Source: Promerops cafer | Taxonomy: Eukaryota > Chordata > Aves > Passeriformes > Nectariniidae | Assembly: GCA_013398275.1 (NCBI GenBank) | Contig: VZSE01004113.1 | Location: 251,254 to 315,253 of the forward strand | Length of the DNA stretch: 64,000 bases | Reading direction: 5' to 3' | Shown here: positions 34,901-46,004 of the stretch, piece by piece | Layout of the letters: the number at the start of each line of letters is the position of its first letter | Position numbering within the stretch: position 1 is the stretch's first letter | Notes under the pieces: generated by a model | Database searches by the model: none | What the model saw: only the letters and a program-made list of their open reading frames with translations | What the model was told of the DNA's origin: nothing | Translations under genes and position numbers: made by a program

Positions 34901-37130
34901 AGAAAATTCTTCTGTGTCTTCTATTAAAGCACAATTAAAATGTTAATTTATCCTGATTAACAATTTATAATCAAGAGAAATGCCTTCACAGTCCCAGGAG
35001 CTGCATTGCCATGTCAGGGGCAGCCAAATCAGGCTCACTGCTGTGCTGTACATCCTGTTGGACACGAACCAGGCCAGAAGGATCAGCTCTACAGGCACAG
35101 GTAACTAATGCAGAGCCTTGCCTAGTAAGTCTGAGATGCACCTCACTGGGCTTCCAGAGTGCTCCTGTGGCTGCAGGAAGCGTGGGCAGGTGGGGCTCAA
35201 AGGAAAGCAAACACCTGCAGAGCACTGTGCAAGCCCTGTGGCCTTGGCAGGAGCGAGTTGTCTTTGCTTCAGTGCACTGCATCCCCCAGCAGAGCTCAGG
35301 GCACTTCTCTCACAGCCTGGGGTTACTCCAGCCCTTCATTTCTTGCAAACAGCTGTGACTGTGTTAATTTAAACCATTTTTGTTGTAAGACTGTGTGGTT
35401 CTCCTAGAAAAGGAGCAGGAGATGTAAGAGTGATTTGCCTGGCTGGGGGAGCAGAGCACACCTAGCTCTCACTTTAATTCACGTTGGTATCACCCAGCGT
35501 CTTTGAAGAGTCAAACCTCAGAGTAACCCCAAAATTATCCATGTGAAGGATTTGTTCATAACTACGGAATTCCGACAGTAAATGCAAAAGGCAGTTCACT
35601 GCCTAATGGGAAGAGGGCTAAAAATGACAGCTTAAATCCTTGACTTAAATTCCATGGAAGTTTCATGAAACTTGAATGACTTTCTGAGAAAAAAAATTAC
35701 AAAACGCTCGAAAAACAAAGTCCAAGACAAGTTTTGTGGTTTAGGTTTGTTAAATTCTTCATTCCACACCCCCCGTGCCTTATTCTGAACCTCCCATCAG
35801 GAGTTTGGCATCAGGAAAGACAAAGGTGACATTTTACAAGGTCTCTGACTCTCAGGAGACTTGGCCAGTGGGGCTTTGCGGTTTGTTGTGTTTGTTTTCT
35901 TTTTTCTTTTCCCAACCCTAATCTTCTGGCTGCATGATGGCAGGAATTTACTGCAGAGCTCTACCCCTGCCCTGCTGGCCCAGGCCCAACCTGGAGTAGC
36001 ACTTTGAACCCTGAGTAGCTCTGTAGTAGTTGGCAGACTCTCATGTAAGAAGATTTTTGTGCAGAAGGTATGCCCAAAAGTATTTTTCAACTTTTTTTAA
36101 AAGCTTTGATTATAAATTCAGGTGTTTTAATCAGAATTGGTGTTTACTGTGGCATCACTGCAGTGTTTCCTCTCTGGAACTGCTGAGGTTTTTAGCTCAT
36201 GGCTTGAGTTCCTACATTTGGGGAAGCAGAAACCGCTTGGCTGATATTTTTAAATTACTTTGGTATCTGAAGAGTGTTTGTATGTATCTACACAAATATA
36301 TATACCTAACATATATAGGAAAAGCAGCATTTGGATGGAGTACTAAGCATCTGTTGTGCTTCAAATTCAATTAGAAACTCAACATCTTCATAAAAAACAC
36401 CCAGGACTGTTCACAGTTAATGAGTATTTAATTTTATTTAAGGTGCACACTTGGGGTGTGTGTGGGCATGTGAATCCAGAATGTACTTGGAGTTTGCTAA
36501 TTGTGCACTACTCATACTGTATTAAAAATCAGTGATTTTAGTATTTCTCTGTACTGTGCGCCATGACTTTGGCATTTCTGAGGTGTTCATTTTGGCAGTT
36601 AGTGCTGGTTTTTGATCATTTTTTCTGTATTTGAATTGGCACGTAGAACCAAGAGGAGTAAACAATCCCAACTATTTTAACCTACAGTTATGATTTGTTT
36701 TTTAAGATTGCATGAAAATCAGCTTAAACGTCCTTTGTGCCAACACTGGAAAAGCAAGTAAGAAAAGAATTTCCATTTTAAAAAGGTGACTGTGAAGAAT
36801 CTGCAAGTGAATTGTTTTGATTAATTGGTACCCCCTTGAGCTGACAGGGACTTCATATTAAAATGTATTCCTTAGTTTAGGGAACAGATTTTTCCTTAAT
36901 AGGTGCTATTGTGACTGTAATAGTACCTTTGCTTTAGGAAATTGTCAGTTTTGTTGTCTTTCGTGCTCTCTGTAAAATGCCAGCATGATTTGGTGTTAAT
37001 ACACCTGGATTATTTTGTTGCTCTGTAAGAAAAGCTAGAGCAACTGGAATGGTGATAAACATAAGAGAGGTGATGTGAGCTGGGAGCAGGGAGCTGGAGC
37101 AGGACAGGCAAAGCCCATGGGGTTGATGCC
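31930..37130. other. Non-coding, nothing recognised apart from a nested palindrome
   Basis: A long stretch without mobile-element ends. GC content rises at about 33.9-35.4 kb, producing overlapping 100-115-codon frames on both strands that look like chance frames. Palindromes at 35650-35673 are listed separately. The 36.4-36.95 kb part is AT-rich and repeat-free and might hold a weak regulatory element. Confidence 0.4.
35650..35673. repeat. Two overlapping perfect palindromes
   Basis: TTCCATGGAA (35650-35659) overlaps by two bases the 16-bp AAGTTTCATGAAACTT (35658-35673). The first resembles a STAT-type GAS half-site pair. No function is shown. Confidence 0.85.
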
Positions 37131-37132
37131 TC

Positions 37133-37366
37133 CTCAGGGAGTTCACTGGTGACAAAAAGTTTGGAGGAGTGGCTGATCTCCTTGAGGGCTGTGCAGCCCT
37201 TAAGAGGGGCCTGGACACGTGGGAGAGATGGGCAGAGAGGAACCTTTGGAAATTCAACAAAGGCAAAAGCAGGTCCTGCACCTGGGAAGGAACAAGCCCA
37301 GGCAGCAGCACGGGCTGGGGTGACCTGTGGGAATCAGCTCTGTGGAGAAGGGCTGGGGATGCTGGG
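37133..37366 (+). mobile_element. CR1 LINE internal fragment
   Basis: Matches the avian CR1 region that follows the polymerase core: GGAGGAGTGGCTGA, then a frame reading ADLLEGCAALKRGLD, ERWAERNL, KFNKGKSRS, then CTGCACCTGGGAAGGAACAA and a GCTCTGTGGAGAAGG end. Both CR1 ends are missing, and a frameshift follows near 37280. The right limit is where similarity stops, in GCTGGGGATGCTGGGG. Confidence 0.85.
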
Positions 37367-37369
37367 GTA

Positions 37370-38435
37370 TATGAGTACATGGGTGGAATTTCAGAAATCA
37401 GGTGTCTTGAGACTGAACACTTTGGAGAGCTGCAAAGACAGCCAGAACAGCCATAAAAGCCAACAGAGAACAGGCTTTTTGGCATAAAGAATGAGTGTTA
37501 AATGCAGGACAGGAAATAATGTGAATTAGGGAAAAGAGATGACCCTGGTACTTTATACGTATAAACCTACTCCTCTAGGAAAAAGTCTGTGTCACCCTTT
37601 CAGAGATTTAGGGTTTGGACATATCCTCTGCAGGACTAAGTAGGAAAACAGCTGAAGCTCCAGCAGATCCTTAATAAAATTTGCCTTCTGGATATCAGAA
37701 ATAAAACTGTGTTTTTTCAGTGTCTTGACTTTTTATGAATCTACTCATCCTGGTGGAACTGCGTCTTGCTTGCTGGATGCACTGAAACAAAGGCACCCTC
37801 TGCCTCATCATCCACACTGCCAAGGATGGACAAAAAGAAGGAGTTTCCTCAGAGAGAATGGGGCACCAGAGGCCTTCAGTGGTCTGGCAAAGAGACCTTA
37901 ACCAACCCCAGAGTTGCTGTTGATGTTTATACAACAAAAGGTTTCCCACTTCCTCGCTGTTACAGAGTGATGCTGTTTGCGGTGTCCTTCTTCCTCCCTG
38001 CCTTCCTTTCCCTGCTCTGTTTCTCTCACCATGTCTCTCTTTACTCAGCCAAAGAACCTCCCCTGATTTTCTTTTTTCAGTCCAGGAGCTAAAAACAGCC
38101 TTGGATGAAGTCATGACAGCGGGCAGTGAAATGTCACTGTCAGATCTTGCTCCACTTCACTTTCAGCCCCTTCAGAGCTTTGCCTTCAGGGGCAGGAACA
38201 TTTTTTCCTTGCTGTTAGCTGGAATTCCAGCCCACTGCAGCGTGTGCCATGGCTCCCAGAGGGCAATTCCCCAGGCTGCCAGGGTGCTGCTCCTGCCGTG
38301 CCTCCCAAGGAGCTGTGCAAGGGCAGGAGACAAGCTCCAGCAGCTGGGTGGGCTCCCAGGGCAGACAGCAAAGGTTGGTTTGCTGCACATCCTCCAGCTG
38401 GAAGCAGAGGGAAGAAGACCAGACAAGGGAGTCCC
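37370..38435. other. Non-coding, nothing recognised
   Basis: Contains two AATAAA signals near 37674-37705, and overlapping frames up to 139 codons (37695-38114 minus) and 128 codons (38101-38487 plus), none with a known domain. Confidence 0.4.
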
Positions 38436-38438
38436 TGA

Positions 38439-38475
38439 CAGAATCCTGAAATGCTGGAGGCTGGAAGGGACCCTT
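38439..38475 (-). mobile_element. Possible CR1 3' tail remnant
   Basis: CAGAATCCTGAAATGCTGGAGGCTGGAAGGGACCC read on the plus strand resembles the complement of a CR1 terminus (CAGAATCATAGAATGGTT...GGAAGGGACC). The match covers fewer than 40 bases and the rest of the element is absent, so chance similarity is possible. Confidence 0.4.
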
Positions 38476-38639
38476 CCCATGGTTTGAATGCCATGAGGGA
38501 GAGACGCCTCTGCCCAAGTGAAGGCGCAAATGAGACCGTAGAAGCAAACAAACAGAATTCACTGGTCACGGATTTTATGAAACAAGAAACGGGAAGGAGA
38601 GAGGCGCTGGCCTCAGCGCTGACTCTGGCTGCTGGCAAG

Positions 38640-38895
38640 ATGCCCCTGGCACGCTGCAGAGCAGCCTGGGCAGCTCAGGCTGCGGAGCCATGTCCAGGCC
38701 AAGGCGGCCCGTGTGGCTCCCTGGGCCCCGCGCAGGCCCCGGGCCGGCCGCCATCTGCAGGCCCGGCCTGGGCTGGCGCGGGCGCTGCTCCTTGGCAGTA
38801 AATTTCACTTCCTTAACACCTATTGAGTGCGTCACTCCCACCGGATTACCGTGCTTTTAGTTATTTGTTGCCAAGATATTGCAGTTTCGTCACAA
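38640..38895. promoter_or_regulatory. Small CpG island with YY1-type motif
   Basis: Twelve CpGs fall in about 100 bp (38682-38784), within strongly GC-rich sequence. CpGs persist into the following AT-rich 110 bp (GTGCGTCACT, CACCGGATTACCGTG, TTTCGTCAC), so this stretch seems to have escaped methylation decay. A GCCGCCATCT (38747-38756) matches the YY1 core common just downstream of TATA-less transcription starts, and two CGTCAC half-CRE words lie at 38830-38892. No coding exon is recognised. A non-coding RNA promoter or an upstream first exon would fit. Confidence 0.45.
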
Positions 38896-38899
38896 CTAA

Positions 38900-39545
38900 A
38901 AAAAAATAGGAATTAGTTAAAAGTTACAACTGGCTTAGGAAAGGGAATCTCACCAGACAATGTAGGTATCTCAAAGCATTTAAATGTTTTCAAGTAGGCT
39001 TTTATCCTTTTAACTTCTTACATCTTTCTGCATCCCATTGTTAATTCAGTAACTCACGCTGTGAGGCCGCTGTTTACAATTACAATTTATTTTATTAACA
39101 TATTAAATGAAGTGTCTGAAATAAGCATCTAAATTAGTTTCAATTGAGTAGTTTTTATATTATCAATAAATTTCAGCATATTCCATAGCACAAAATTTGC
39201 TTCCTATTTTGACTATTATCCCTAAGATAATTTGCAAAAGATACAGAGGTGTGACTTGATTAAACACATTCAAATGGCTAAGATTTATTTGCACTTAATT
39301 TCATTAAAGAAAATAGCTGTTAGATATTAATTAGCATATCTACTACATGCTATTGTTTGATTCAAAGATTATCCTTTATCTAAATGCATTTGCTTTCAGC
39401 ATCAAAGCACAAATTCAACAAAGTAACTTAAATTCCAATCATAGCACAGATGAACTACAATTCTGTCCTTGCAGCTGTAAGTTTGCAACATCCAGCATAA
39501 ATATAAAAGTAAAAAAAACCAACTATTCGTTCCTATAGAATGGAG
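38900..39545. promoter_or_regulatory. Candidate conserved non-coding element downstream of CpG island
   Basis: AT-rich, repeat-free, with GATATTAATTAGCATATC (an inverted GATAT/ATATC pair around a homeobox core) near 39323, TTCAAAG (TCF/LEF-like) near 39362, and TGATTAAACAC near 39256. Dense motif content following directly on a small CpG island makes a promoter-enhancer pair plausible. Confidence 0.3.
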
Positions 39546-40898
39546 AGTGTAAAAGGTCTTCTGGGAGAGAACACAAGTTGGGAACCCCCTGAAAGAGCTC
39601 AGTCAAATGGCTTCTGAAAGGTTTGCCCCTCCATAAGAATTTACAGGTACCTCTGGGACCAAATTTTCTAGAGGTGAATCACCATTCAGGCATGCTCAAA
39701 CTCTTCATTTCTACAGTTACATAGCAGCAGTCTATGGAGAGAAGGGAAACCAGATCAGATGAAGTTCTGACACCAGACCCTTGGGTAGAGGCAGGATACC
39801 AGTTCAGAACCAGGTCTGTGGAGAGTTAAGTCAACCCCAAATCCTCACAAAAATCCCTCTCTGTTGCACTGTCACCCTCACAGCAGGGCGCTTATTCCTA
39901 CAGCTTTCTCTCTCTAATCCTATTTCCTTCACCTCCAACACAGGGGGTAAAACTATTTGTGAACAAACTGAGGATGTGCAGCTCCGGGCCTCTCTCACAA
40001 GTTCCATCAGTGGAACAAACCTTCTGCATTGATCACTGAACAAAGCACTGAAGGGATATCAAGAGTTGTTCTACAGAACGGGCAGCCACAACGCCCACAG
40101 CAGCTGTAACCAAATCCCACGTGCCAGAATTCCCAGCACAGTCTGCACACATCTGGCTGAGAAAGTGTCCGTAGGGCTGTGACAGACACACAGCTCCCCT
40201 TGTCCTATACGGTCATTAAATGGAAGGAGGAGTCAAACCAGGGTGTGACCAGGCCAGCAGTCATGACCAGCTATGTGCAGTACACAATTCAGGTGACTTG
40301 GCAGCTACTCAAGGTCACTAGATTGTTGCAGCTGCTGCATGGCCAGGAAGTGAGAATGACAACATGCAGCTGGGAGGCAGCAGTACCTAGCGGGCTGAGG
40401 GCTAAACTGGGGGCTCAAGCAGGAAAGCTGGCTACTCTCCCTGGCTTTTCCAATGGAGGGAAGCTTTTAACATGTCACTTCCTCTGGGCTAGAGACAAAC
40501 AGCTTCCAAGCTACTGTATGTGGTCTTCACAGTTCCTATGTGCTCTCCTTGCTATCTGTAATCTGTCTTTTCCACCTCAACTCCTTCCCTCTTTGCATCT
40601 CAGTTACCTCCTCCCCATGATGGAAGAAACAGGACCAAGACAGCCTGTCCATACCACAACACTACTGATTCCCATTTTCACCCCAGACAGAGCTAAAGCC
40701 AAATTTTTTGGCCCTGCACTGACTCTCTCCAATGTGCCATCAAAGAGAGATGAGAATGGTCCGCAGAAGGGAAGGAAGGAGCATGGGCCAAAATTCCCCA
40801 TGTGAGGCCTTTGAAGCAGGCAGAGAGGCAGCAGGGGATCAAAGCACTTGCAGGCTTCTTTCGTGCTGCTGCATCTTCATGCTTGTGAGCCACTGCTA
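39545..40898. other. Non-coding; longest open frame of the window unrecognised
   Basis: The 208-codon plus-strand frame at 40179-40805 starts MTDTQLPLSYTVIKWKEESN. It has no domain, signal peptide or family resemblance that I can see, and composition like its surroundings. It ends about 95 bp before a CR1 tail but is not CR1-coded as far as I can tell. I treat it as a chance frame. Confidence 0.4.
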
Positions 40899-40899
40899 C

Positions 40900-40962
40900 A
40901 GACTGGGTTGGACTTGATGGTCTTGGAGGTCTCTTCCAACCTGGTGATTCTGTGATTCTGTG
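40900..40962 (+). mobile_element. CR1 LINE 3' tail
   Basis: GGGTTGGACTTGATGGTCTTGGAGGTCTCTTCCAACCTGGTGATTCTGTGATTCTGTGA, read across 40904-40962 in pieces, is the classical avian CR1 3' end with two ATTCTGTG octamers. Only the last 60 or so bases are present, a very short 5'-truncated insertion. Confidence 0.93.
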
Positions 40963-42485
40963 AACCAAAACCTTCAGGACAGCGTTTTGTACAAAGGCCT
41001 CAGCCCAAAGAAACTAAGGGTTTAATGCAGCCTGAATAATAATAGTCAAAAAGAGTTTCAGGATATCTGTATTACAAAACTGTTTTTTTTACAGACCCTA
41101 ATGAATACACTCTGGCTGCACCTTTTTCTGGTGCCCAATAATTTGCTAGAGTGGTTAAGATCCAGCAAAAAGTTAGTGTCCAAAATTCCCCATCAACATC
41201 AGCACGAGAAGGGACCCAGCCCACTCCTGGACCACCTCCTTAGTAAAACCATAACATCACAAACAACATCAAACCTGACTCACATCTAGTGACAATGCTG
41301 CCAACTCTAACCCAAAATGTGATTATAAAATAATCCCCTCCATAGTAAATAGTATGGCAGAACTGGTAAGTGATCAAACCCCTCCCCACCAGAGGAAAAG
41401 TAGGTCCTCTGCCCAGACTTAACCATCCCATGGAATAATGAACACAGTTTACCAAAGAATCAGATTGAGCTGATATTTTCGCAGATAATTTCACAGCAGT
41501 AAGAAAATCACATTGACTAGAGCCCTATACCATTTTCTAGACAATAATATTCACATTTGCTTAATACCAACTGTGCTACTTAATTGTCAGGCAGCATAAT
41601 TTTCTACAGCTAATCTGTAACAACCACAAGGCATCCACAGCAAGCAGCAACCTGGCAGCACCTTCTGCTGCTCACTGATGGTGGAAACAGGGCCAGGTTA
41701 CTCACACCATCTGCTGCAGAGGGGAGCTGGGCACTGGGGACTGCTGGGTGAAAGCCCCATTAGACAGAAGATGTGCAATTTAGATGGAAGTAAATAAATT
41801 AAAAAATAATCAGAGTGGAAAATAGAAGTCAAGGGAAATCTTCCCACCAAATTCAAGATCTTTCAAGTCCCACAGAACAATCCCTGGGTTATTAACAAAG
41901 CATTACTTTTGGGTACTTGTGGTCATTTTTACTCTGTTAGGGATTGCCAGTAATAGTTGCCAACACTGAGAAACCAGCTTTAACTAGAGCTGACTTTGAA
42001 TTCAGAAGTGGTTTTGGTTTCACATCAGATTAAAACCAAAGTAATAAGAAGCCCAGAAAAGCAAATTGCTTGAAGCCTTGGATTTTTAGTCAGACTGGAA
42101 CATCAGTTTGCACTGTCATGCAGAGGACACATAAGTCAGCAGTTACTCTCCCCATCTCTCCTGTTATCCCCTACTCTTCTCCTGAGCAACCTTCCTACAA
42201 AGGTTAGCCCAGTGCTAACTAGCCTTTCCCTAATGTCAGGGGCAAAGCACTTGTTTTCCATGGGGACAGCAAAGTCAAGCTTCACCACCTTCAGTGGCAG
42301 TAAAATTCTACTGCTCTTCATCAAAAAGTAAATTCAGTCAGAGCCACTTTACCACAGCTGGTGCTCAGAAAGGTTCATCTCCTATAGCCAGACCTTGGGA
42401 CAGTGGGGACACATTGGAGCTGTGCTTGCCCAGGAACTGAATGGGACCCTTTCCAGCAGCATCATCTGCTCATGCCCATGCAGTC
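40963..42485. other. Non-coding, nothing recognised
   Basis: AT-rich sequence with frames below 85 codons. No repeats or mobile-element ends seen. Confidence 0.45.
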
Positions 42486-42489
42486 TCTC

Positions 42490-42960
42490 TCAAGCCCTTC
42501 TAATCAGAATAAGATAACAGGCATTTTAATTTGGGCCTAAGAAACTTGGCTGCTGGCTTCATTTACGGTCTCTATCAAATATACAAATAGCACATATAAT
42601 GCAACTTAGTTGCTTGCCTGTCTTCCATGCCAACTCTCAGCACAGAATTAATGTTTTGATGGAATAATAAACCTCTCAAAATCTGAGCTGATAATGGACA
42701 GTCACGTTAGATGCTTAAATTATAGCAGCATGAACAGCCTTGCAATAATCAACCCTGCAACTGCCAAAATGTTTTCATTGTTCATTAACTGGAACCTTTT
42801 TTGCATTGCTAATCCTAATGAGCTGCCATTCTCATTACCATTCCAAGCACTGTCTGTAGCACATCTCTAGATTTCTTTTCCACCCAAACATACAATCTTA
42901 CTGAACTGGCAGCCTGTTAATGCATTAAAAGCACAGAAATGGCTGCTTTAATGCAACTGT
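42490..42960. promoter_or_regulatory. Candidate conserved non-coding element
   Basis: Repeat-free block with GCTAATCCTAATGAGCTG and CTCATTACCATT near 42809-42843, GAATTAATGTTTTG near 42645, and GCAATAATCAAC near 42741. Closely spaced TAAT/ATTA cores on both strands resemble homeobox-bound enhancers. Inference from texture. Confidence 0.3.
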
Positions 42961-45640
42961 AATAAATCTACAGTGCAAGCACCTTGAGGGGAAAGTTCAG
43001 TCTTCGAAAACTTTTGCTCAAGTAGAAAAACAGAAGGTCTTTTATTGAAAGAGACCATATAATAGAGTTGAAGTTCCAAATCCAAAATCCATTGAAGTTA
43101 ATGTGAATCTTTCCACTGATTTCTGTGTACACTAAACTGTTTTAACTCCCTCCCTTCCTCTTCTGCTCCTCCCCAAGCACGAATAAGTGAAGCCACTGCA
43201 GAGATAGTGAATTTTCTTGCAGGGAACACAACTGACATCCATGTAGGGAAGGTTCAGTACTCTAATGTACTGAGTTACCAATGTCATTTCCTCTACTCTG
43301 ACTCAACAGTGGCAGAGGTCAAAGAGCTCAAAGCATCCAGCAACCCTTCTCAGTCCACAAGACACGTCCTTTCTTTGCCAAATTTATGTAAATTTTGCAC
43401 AAAATTTACCCCAGACTCTGCAAAGTTGCACTTCACCGCTCCATCTGCACCTTGCTTGCAAGAAGGAGCAGCCCAGAGCCACTGGTTCACATAGCATCCA
43501 TTTTTTGTGGAGGAAAATATGCAGAAAGCATCTTCTGTAGCAGCAGACCCCAGTTCCAGATGTAAGCAGCTTATTCATTGAGGGAGAGCAGAAAATAGAG
43601 ACTGTCACTTCACACTCGTTGAGCATTTTAAAAAAAAATCAGCAACTAGTGAATGGTGGGCAGTACAGTCACGTAACCATGAGAGAGGTTTTTTGAAGGA
43701 AAAGACAGATGGGGAGCCTGGTTTATTTTCAGTATGGCCCTCTTGTTTATAAGAGCCCCAGACCAGAGGATGTTAACAAAGTATTAGGCATCATCTTCAA
43801 GCAATTTCAGCCTTGAACCACTGATTTGTTCCAGAGAGACAGTTGTTTCCTTCAGCTGGGAAGCAGGGAATATATTTCTCTCCCCCTTCTCAAAAGAGAC
43901 CACATCTGCAGAGAATATCACATATGAAGACACATTTTGGATTGTTCAGATGGAGCATTTTTTAAGTTGCTCTTATGACAAAAAGTTTCAACATTGAAAT
44001 AACTCCAAATGGATGTTAGAACTCTGAATGAGCTCCAATGAAGCACACATAGATATAACATTGCAGTTTCTCTTCTTCAATATAAATTCATAACCAACTA
44101 AATACTTACTCCACGTTGACAAAGTATTTCCACACTGACAAAGGCTCTGAACACATTAATTAAAGAGGAGTTTTGTATTTGATGACAGCTAAGCTGTCTT
44201 TCACGGACAGCCCACATAATTTAATTTATTCCATCTGATTACTTAAAGCAGCAAGAGATGCTATACACAGGCACAGAATAATTTTTAGTTCTTGTCCTTC
44301 TCTCATCTCCATGGATCAAGTAAAGGGTTTCTCTGTAGTTTCCAATATACAATTCTTGAAGCAGTGCACACACTGAGTATCATACATTCCCTTGAGACGC
44401 TGCCCCTGGGAAATCAAATAGCAGGCCTCAGGGACAGAAGGGCGAAAGGCAGGTGTAGAATATACCTTTCCTAAAAAAAAAAAAAAACCTTAATAACTTT
44501 CTTTTTAGGCTGTGACACAAGCCACTAGCTTATGAAATAGCTATTTTCAAGAAATCAGTGGGCTGAACTTGGACTCAAAAACCAAAACTTCAGTTACAAG
44601 AATTGTCACCCGAAAGCAGCTCAAGAAGAGCAACACTAAGGACTTCTACACAGGTCACCTCCAACCTGTATAAACCTCTTGAGTGCCAAGACTCAAGGCA
44701 AACCTTTTTAAAAGAGAATTGCACTTCTAAGTTGGATAAAGAGAAAATAATTCCCATATGTAAGTCAATATGACTAAACCAGAAGTCTCACAGAAAGTCC
44801 CATAAAAACTCACCCCAAATACTCACCAAATCCCAGAGCATTGTATCAGACATTTTGGCACTGAAAATATTTCAAAGTTCTAAAACCCCATCCACCTATT
44901 TTAGTACTTCTCTAATATCATGGTATGAGAAAACAGCAGAAGCTATTTTCCTAGAAAATTCTCTGTTACTGCCAACATCCAAAGGGCTGGTGGTGACCCA
45001 GCCTCTTAAATTTCTGAAGCATCCCAGCCCTTGTGCCACAATTTTAAGTTCCTTAGTGCAGACTCTATAACCTAAAATCTAAGAGATTTTCCCTTGCTTT
45101 GCTGTAAAACCTCAAAAAAGCAGCAAAGCTGGTTTTGAACTAGTCAGAAGGCAGACCCTTGAGACGAGGCTAAAACTTGCATCAAAGAGAATTTTCAAAC
45201 AGCCTCAAAAGCACATGCAGAGAGTGGCTTATATTCTCTTCCCCAGAGATCTTTTAGCTTAAACAGGCAAGACTAGGGTCTGACTTTGATTTGGCCAAGG
45301 CCAGACAGACATTAAACACAACTTTCAAGAATTAATGCTTATGAAATTCATTACTAGTATGTATGGAATTCTCCAAGGCCTCAAGATACTCTATAGTATG
45401 GTTGGATTTCATACCAGCTTCCATGCAGGCACAACTAATTTTAATATGCAAACTTGATAACAAGTTTGTAACAGGACTAATACAATCTTGACAGAACAGT
45501 GTTGGCAGTAAGTACAGTTGAAAATCTTAGACACAAGCACAAAATGCTACCAGGCTGCACTACACTCCTGTAGCCAGTTAGACTGAAATTTAAGTGATGA
45601 CAAAACTCATCCTTAGCCAGGCACTCATTAAGTGACAGCT
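42960..45640. other. Non-coding, nothing recognised
   Basis: AT-rich. An A15 run at 44473-44487 is the only simple repeat of note. Frames are below 96 codons and unrecognised. Confidence 0.45.
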
Positions 45641-45643
45641 GTC

Positions 45644-46003
45644 TCATAGAATGGCTTGGCATGGAAGGGACCTTAAAGATCATCTTGCCATGGCTGGGGA
45701 GAATCCCTGACCTGATGGTCACACTTCTCGTGATGCAGCCCAGGACACGGTGGCTTTCTGAGCTGCAGGCACACTGTGTCCAGCTCTCACCCACCAACAC
45801 CCCCATGTCCTTCTCCTCAGGGCTGCTCTCAGTCCATTCTCCACCCAGCTTGCAAACACGCGTGGGATTGCCCTGAGGTGCAGCACCTTGCACTTGGCCG
45901 TGTTGAACTTCATGAGGTTTGCTCAGGCCCACCTCTGCAGCCTGCCCAGGTTCCTCTGGATGCCATTCTTCCCCTCCACCATGTCAACTGCACCACAGAG
46001 CTT
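45644..46003 (-). mobile_element. CR1 LINE with internal deletion
   Basis: Reading the minus strand from right to left, the element runs through the CR1 ORF2 segment MKFNTAKCKVLHL, GEWTESSPEEKDMGVLV and VLGCITRSV, and then jumps directly to the 3' untranslated end (complement of CATAGAATGG...GGAAGGGACCTTAAAGATCATC at 45645-45686). The roughly 300 bp that normally separate these parts, coding LEYC through LPRE, are missing. The element therefore carries an internal deletion with a breakpoint near 45687. Frameshifts also break the coding part. Confidence 0.92.
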
Positions 46004-46004
46004 T

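Noticed and set aside
40179..40805. 208-codon plus-strand open frame as a protein gene
   Set aside because: Longest frame in the window, but there is no recognisable domain, no signal peptide and no splice or promoter context, and its composition matches the background.
44645..44675. CR1 3' tail (GGTCACCTCCAACCTG)
   Set aside because: Lacks the GGAAGGGACC or TTCCAACC core in correct spacing and the ATTCTGTG octamers.
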